64,000 bases of DNA, taken from Tetrahymena elliotti 4EA (taxonomy: Eukaryota; Ciliophora; Oligohymenophorea; Hymenostomatida; Tetrahymenidae). Under the pieces are notes generated by a model that had not been told where the DNA came from, searched no databases, and was given only the letters and a program-made list of their open reading frames with translations. Both the position numbers and the translations under genes were made by a program. This document shows positions 58,885-64,000 of the stretch, piece by piece (the stretch's first letter is position 1; every line of letters begins with the position of its first letter). The stretch spans positions 558,001 to 622,000 of the forward strand of contig JH720314.1 in NCBI GenBank assembly GCA_000231825.2, written 5' to 3'.

Positions 58885-61273
58885 ATGTTATCAAAGATTT
58901 TTAACACTACAGTTATTGCCAATAAGAAGTTTTTGAATAGCAAGAACCTCTCCATGGTTATTTCTTATAATAGAAGTTACGGTAACCTCAAGGATTAAGA
59001 TAGAATTTTCACTAACCTTTATCGTGATGGTGATGTTTTTGTTAAGGGTGCTTTGAAAAGAGTGAGCATATTCATTAATAATTTAAGCAAATACATTAAT
59101 TTCTCATTTCTTAAGCAAAAATTCTTCTTTTTCTTACTCAGATATGAGTAGCGAGATGTCATTAGTTTTAGAAAAATAAAATTAGAAACAAAAATACTCA
59201 AATAAAAATATGGCTTTCACATAAGCAAAAATATTCAGTATAAAAGAAGGATGATTAAGAATATAGAGATTACTATATTTTTCTAATTTTGAAATTAGAG
59301 TTAAGAAAATTATAATAATTTTATTTTAAATTATCATACAGGGTGACTGGCATTAAACTAAGGAAATTCTTAGCAACGGTCCTGAATGGATTATTGATGA
59401 AATTAAAAGGTCAGGTCTTAGAGGTAGAGGTGGTGCCGGTTTCTTATCTGGTTTGAAGTACTCCTTCATGCCTAAAGTTAATCCTGATGGCAGGTAAAAA
59501 ATAAGAAATAAACAAATAAATATAAATGAAATTACTAACAAGCAAAAGAAAGAAAAGGGAAAAATAGACAAATGAATATGAGAAGGGATTTTGAATATAA
59601 ATGAAATAAATATGTTAAGTTGGTTAGTTATCTAAATTATACATACCTTCTTCATTTCTATAAACCAAATTTGACTTGAAAAATATTTTAATATTATAAA
59701 AATAAAAAAAACTCAGCAATTGAAAATCAAAAGATATACATTAATTAAACACTTCTTGTATTACACGATGTCTTATTTATTTTTTTTACAACTAGACCCT
59801 CATATTTAGTTATTAATTCTGATGAGTCTGAACCTGGTACTTGCAAGGACAGAGAAATCTTACGTAATGACCCTCACAAGTTAGTTGAAGGTGCTTTAGT
59901 TGTTGGTTTCTCCATGCGTGCTAGAGCTGCCTACATTTACATCCGTGGTGAATTCTGGGTTGAGGCTAACATTCTTTAACAAGCTATTGATGAAGTAAAT
60001 AATTCAATTTCTTATTTTATTGAAAATTAAAAAATATTAAATCAAAATTAAATAGGCTTATGCTAAGGGATTCATTGGAAAGAATGCTTGTGGATCTGGA
60101 TATGACTTCGATGTTTATATTCACAGAGGTGCTGGTGCTTATATTTGTGGTGAAGAAACTGTAAATTCTTAATTATATATTTTTTCAATTTCCAATTTTT
60201 ATTCTACTCGTTTTAGATAGAATAAATAAAATTTAATTTCAATTTATTTTTCAACTTTCAACAAAATTTAAAAAGGAAATAATTCTAATCCTAAATTTTT
60301 TAAATAAAGGGTCTTATTGAATCTATCGAAGGTAAGGCTGGTCAACCAAGAGTTAAGCCTCCATTCCCTGCTAATGCTGGTCTTTATGGTTGCCCCACTA
60401 CTGTCACCAATGTCGAAACTGTTGCTGTCTGCCCTACTATCATGAGAAGAGGTGCTTCATGGTTCGCTGGTTTCGGTAGACCTAACAATGCTGGTACCAA
60501 GCTTTATTGCATTAGTGGTCACGTTAACAATCCTTGTACTGTTGAAGAAGAAATGAGTATTCCTCTTAGAGAATTACTTGAAAAACACTGTGGTGGTGTT
60601 AGAGGTGGTTGGGATAATCTCTTAGCTGTTATTCCTGGTGGTTCTTCAGTTCCTATGATGCCTAAGAATGTCTGTGATGATGTTCTTATGGACTTCGATG
60701 CTCTTAAGGCTGTTGGTTCTGGTTTGGGTACTGCTGCCGTTATCGTCATGGATAAATCTACTGATCCTATTGATGCTATTCTCCGTCTCTCCAAGTTCTA
60801 CAAGCACGAATCTTGTGGTCAATGTACTCCCTGCAGGTAAATAAAATAATATTTATTTTTAAAATAAATTCTTAAATTAAAAAATTTTAATAGAGAAGGT
60901 ACTGGCTGGATTGTCGACGTCATGGAAAGATTGCTCGTTGGTAATGCTGACTATGCTGAAATTGATATGCTCTAAGTAAATTGAAACATATTTTAAAATG
61001 AGAAACTAAATTTACTTTTCATTAAAATTAGCAAGTAACTCAATAAATCGAAATGCACACCATCTGTGCCTTGGGTGATGCTGCTGCCTGGCCCGTTTAA
61101 GGTAAATTAAATTTATAAAAATAAAAGGTTACAATAATAAACTTACTTGAATAATTTTAGGTTTAATTAAAAATTTCAGAGAAGAAATAGAAGATAGAAT
61201 CGATGCTTATCATGCTAAGCACCCTCAAATTAAAAAATCTAGAAAATCAAATCCCTAATTAGGACACCATTGA
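58885..61273 (+). CDS. NDUFV1: NADH:ubiquinone oxidoreductase 51-kDa subunit, NDUFV1/NuoF
   Basis: Eight exons (58885-59061, 59342-59493, 59796-59994, 60056-60160, 60310-60836, 60894-60975, 61032-61101, 61161-61273), 474 residues, close to the usual 460-470. The basic N-terminus ([16 protein letters not shown]) fits a mitochondrial presequence. FMN/NADH site [10 protein letters not shown] is near residue 85, the NADH loop [15 protein letters not shown] near 197-211, and the N3 iron-sulphur site [11 protein letters not shown] near 378 with its fourth Cys in HTICALGD near 424. It oxidises NADH in the matrix arm of complex I and passes electrons to the Fe-S chain. Codon choice is markedly more G/C-rich than in neighbours (CTC, GCC, AAG, ACC), as in highly expressed Tetrahymena genes, and TAA/TAG Gln codons are few. 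Confidence 0.97.
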
Positions 61274-62452
61274 ATGTAATGATAGAAATACTTAATGCGA
61301 TCTAATTGTATTCCTTAAATTAATTTTTCTAAAGCTTTTAAACCAAAACAATAAATCTCAGAAAAAATCTAGGACTACAATTTCATATCTCATAATTAAT
61401 AAACCTATCTCATCAATTAAATTAAATATGAAGTTCATAAATTTATTGTAATTTTATACTATCTTCATTTTTAAAATTCTTATCACATCATCATCATAAT
61501 TATCTCCCTACTTTTTATTTTTCATACTTTTCATATTACTTTCAATATAAATACTTTTAACTTAAATTTTAAAATTTTGTATCCAAAAAATTAAAGAAAT
61601 TCAAAAAACAACTAAATTTGCTATGTTAAATAAATATAAAATCTACTCATATTCCATGTTTTACTTATTCAGCTTCAGACTTAAATTAAAAAATTATTTA
61701 ATTAAAGATTAAATAACGTAAACCAACTATTTAAGTATAAGAAGCTTAGTATTCCTTTTTTTTGGTCAATAATGTCAGAAAGAATATTAATCATTTCAAA
61801 AATTAAATTTGAGGGGAGTAATCACAGTTTTAATTTTGTAGATAATTTAAAAAATAAAAATTATTTAAATACTCTCTCAAATTTTCTTAAAAATAATTTT
61901 TTATTAAATCTCTAATTTTTGAAGCTACTAAATTAAATGTTTTGATTTTTAATTAAATATTTTTTAGAATTAGTTTGATTCTTCAAACAAACTTGATAAT
62001 TTATTTCAAACAAAATAAAGATAAAAAAATTGGTTTTCATATCCAATAATAATAAAATATTAATAATTAAAACATGGAATTTAATGAAATTATGTTTAAA
62101 TTTGATTTATATTTTAAAATAAAAAATTTAACAAATTTCATTCTACCAAAGTTCTATAAGCTGATAGTACATCATTTATTATTTATTATTTTACTATTTA
62201 ATACCACGTCATTACATTTACATTTTTCTTGAGTAAATTAAAATGAAGAATGAAATACAATTACAAAAGAATTTACTTCTATTAGTATTTTGCTAATGCT
62301 AAAATCAAAAAGTAAAGAAACAATAAATAAAAAATATGTTAAAAAAATGAAAATTTCTATTTATTACAAAGGATATTTAACTTTTTTATAACATAGAAGT
62401 TTATTAAATTAGTTTATTAAGTATTCAATTTTAAAAGAATAGAAGTCTATGT
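61274..62452. other. convergent intergenic region
   Basis: About 1.18 kb of AT-rich sequence between the convergent NDUFV1 and membrane-protein genes, containing their 3' ends. No frame or RNA element recognised. Confidence 0.5.
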
Positions 62453-63538
62453 TCAAAATTGAATTTTTCTATTAAAAATAGGAAATATGTAAAAGAAATA
62501 AATATTTAAAATTTTCCTTTATAACTAATGTAACCATAATTTATTTATTTTATGCTGAAAAAAAGAAATTTTTTTGACATTGAGCCTAAAAAGCTTAAAA
62601 TAAAAGATCTAAAATATAAATTTGATATAATATTTTGTGAAAAATTCAATTAATTATTATTTTTATTATTATTAGAATTATTTTCAAACATAGTTTTGGG
62701 AATCTATGGATTCCTTCTTTTTTTATTCCATAAAAGGATTTTTCTTTGATAAATTATCTTAAGAACATATTTCGTTATTGTCTTCTTAACTTACACTTAC
62801 ACTTGAAGTGGATAAGTATTATTTATCAACTCTTAAAGATATATGTTGTTTTTTTACTCTTTTATAGAATTGATATCCTATAAAGTAATGGATCATTGTC
62901 GATACTCCTCCTAATAATAACTCAATATAGCTATATAAACTAACCCAATCTAATCCAGGATAAATTTCTTGATTTGAGGCAAAAACATAGGTAAAATTAA
63001 CACAGCAATATGTGATCGCATAAATTGCAAAAGGAAATAAATGGCTTTTTCTAAACTAAATAGCATTAAATATATTATCAATCCATAATAAAATCAGCAT
63101 ACCACCGTGAAAATTAGAAGTGTTAAATAAGTGCCAAGCATCTAATGACTCTTTTGGGAATACTAAAAACCAAAATAAAGCTGTAATTGTAAGTTCTAAA
63201 GAAAAAGCTATTTCAAATAAGATGTTTATCAGCTTAGGTAAGAAGCCAAATGAAGGCTCAAAAGACTTATCTTCCTTTTTTTTTTTGAAAACATATATGC
63301 TATAAATAATAGTTAGCAAGAAGTATGTAAATGTTGTATAAAATCCCCATAGAGTTAAGTAAACAAATTGTTTGAACCAGTTGCTACTATAGTTAAACTA
63401 ATTCAAAATGAAGCAGAAAACTAAATAAGCCATTAGAATCATCCTAACAACCAATAATTTACTATCACTTATGTTGTAGCTCATATAAAGAGTATTTCCA
63501 TAAGACCCATACCAAAGAAATGAATTTAATTTTTTCAT
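62453..63538 (-). CDS. multipass membrane protein, possibly AIG1/FAR-17a-like
   Basis: The frame runs from ATG 63538 to TGA 62453 with TAA/TAG as Gln, 361 residues. Six or so hydrophobic segments occur within residues 25-220: e.g. VVRMILMAYLVFCFIL, TTFTYFLLTIIYSIYVF, FEIAFSLELTITALFWFLVF, HGGMLILLWIDNIF, FPFAIYAITYCCVNF, LLLGGVSTMIHYFIGYQF. A basic Lys run sits after the third. The layout, with ALFWFLVFP followed by a conserved-looking His (NFHGGMLILLWID), recalls the AIG1/FAR-17a or rolling-stone families of membrane hydrolases, but this is only a resemblance. The polar Ser/Asn tail after about residue 235 and especially the last 80 AT-rich codons may be mis-modelled (3' UTR or an unresolved intron). 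The start and membrane core are firm. Confidence 0.7.
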
Positions 63539-64000
63539 CTTTTTTTACTGAGTTTATTGTCAATTTAATTTGCTTTTTTTTTGTTTTGCTCTTTTATTAA
63601 TTTTTTAGAATCTAATTTTTTACTTTTTAATTGAAAGCTTTTAAGGATTTTATTGGCATTCTCAAATTTAATGGGAAATTTTCAAACTAAATTTCTAAAA
63701 TATTTAGTCTTTTACTTAAAGATATACTAATGTATTAGCCTATGTACAGCCATTGTAAAGGGGTAAATGTAAAATTTGTAAAAATTTATTTTCAGTAATA
63801 AATTGAGTATTTATCTCATCATTTATTTTTAGATCTAGTTATTCCTTCTTATTTTTTTCCAAAATATTGTAAATTTTTTTTCTAATTTGACAACAATAAC
63901 TATTAAAAGTGAAGTAATCGATATTATATATGTGGATTTTATTTAAATTATCAAATACTTTACCAAGAATTATATAAATTACCACTTTGAGATAATCAAA
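63539..64000. other. upstream region of the membrane-protein gene, to window end
   Basis: About 460 nt of AT-rich sequence, presumably the promoter of the minus-strand gene. No coding frame recognised. Confidence 0.5.

Noticed and set aside
60519..60794. 91-codon minus-strand ORF inside NDUFV1
   Set aside because: It is antisense to a strongly conserved NDUFV1 exon whose biased codon use creates an open opposite frame.

Overview
The window reads as nuclear DNA of an oligohymenophorean ciliate, most likely Tetrahymena or a close relative. It is extremely AT-rich. Long conserved proteins appear only if TAA and TAG are read as glutamine and TGA is the only stop. For example, the invariant Gln of the SNF2 motif TGTPIQN is TAA, and the three Gln of the USP catalytic block QQHDSQE are TAA, TAG and TAA. 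Introns are AT-rich GT..AG, mostly about 45-340 nt, which argues against Paramecium. No telomere repeats, tRNA, rRNA, CRISPR array or transposon was recognised. Reading with the standard code fragments almost every gene, so all gene models here are manual, ciliate-code, spliced models whose exon phases were checked to sum to whole codons.

Layout. 1-887 (-): 5' part of a multipass membrane/coiled-coil protein that runs off the window. 2047-7376 (-): EF-hand + WD40 protein of the WDR49/CFAP337 type (axonemal). 9449-17076 (+): very large CHD-type chromatin remodeler whose paired chromodomains are separated by a bromodomain and which carries NSD-like PHD fingers and a GATA-like finger. 17805-26208 (+): five small or lineage-specific genes, including a 900-residue Gln-rich coiled coil. 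27800-31858 (+): seven-blade RCC1 protein fused to a coiled coil. 32725-33657 (+): RNA polymerase subunit RPB3 with an apparent ferredoxin-like cysteine motif. 34095-34316 (-): possible small gene. 35067-37542 (-): Ser/Asn-rich coiled-coil protein. 39496-39982 (-): UFM1. 40497-42264 (+): unknown intron-rich gene. 43096-46907 (+): USP47-like deubiquitinase. 48152-49573 (+): Yip1-family (YIPF1/2-like) membrane protein. 50291-50957 (-): small unknown gene. 52007-58020 (+): DLEC1/CFAP81-like ASH-domain protein. 58885-61273 (+): mitochondrial complex I subunit NDUFV1. 62453-63538 (-): multipass membrane protein.

The genes are mixed housekeeping functions (transcription, respiration, ubiquitin-like modification, Golgi trafficking) and cilium-related proteins (WDR49-like, DLEC1-like). 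There is no operon logic. The most interesting items are the domain architecture of the CHD remodeler, the Fe-S-type cysteine pattern in RPB3, the UFM1 precursor tail, the proline-rich insertion inside the USP47 catalytic domain, and several micro-exons. Intergenic stretches of 0.3-2 kb are AT-rich and mostly featureless by eye.
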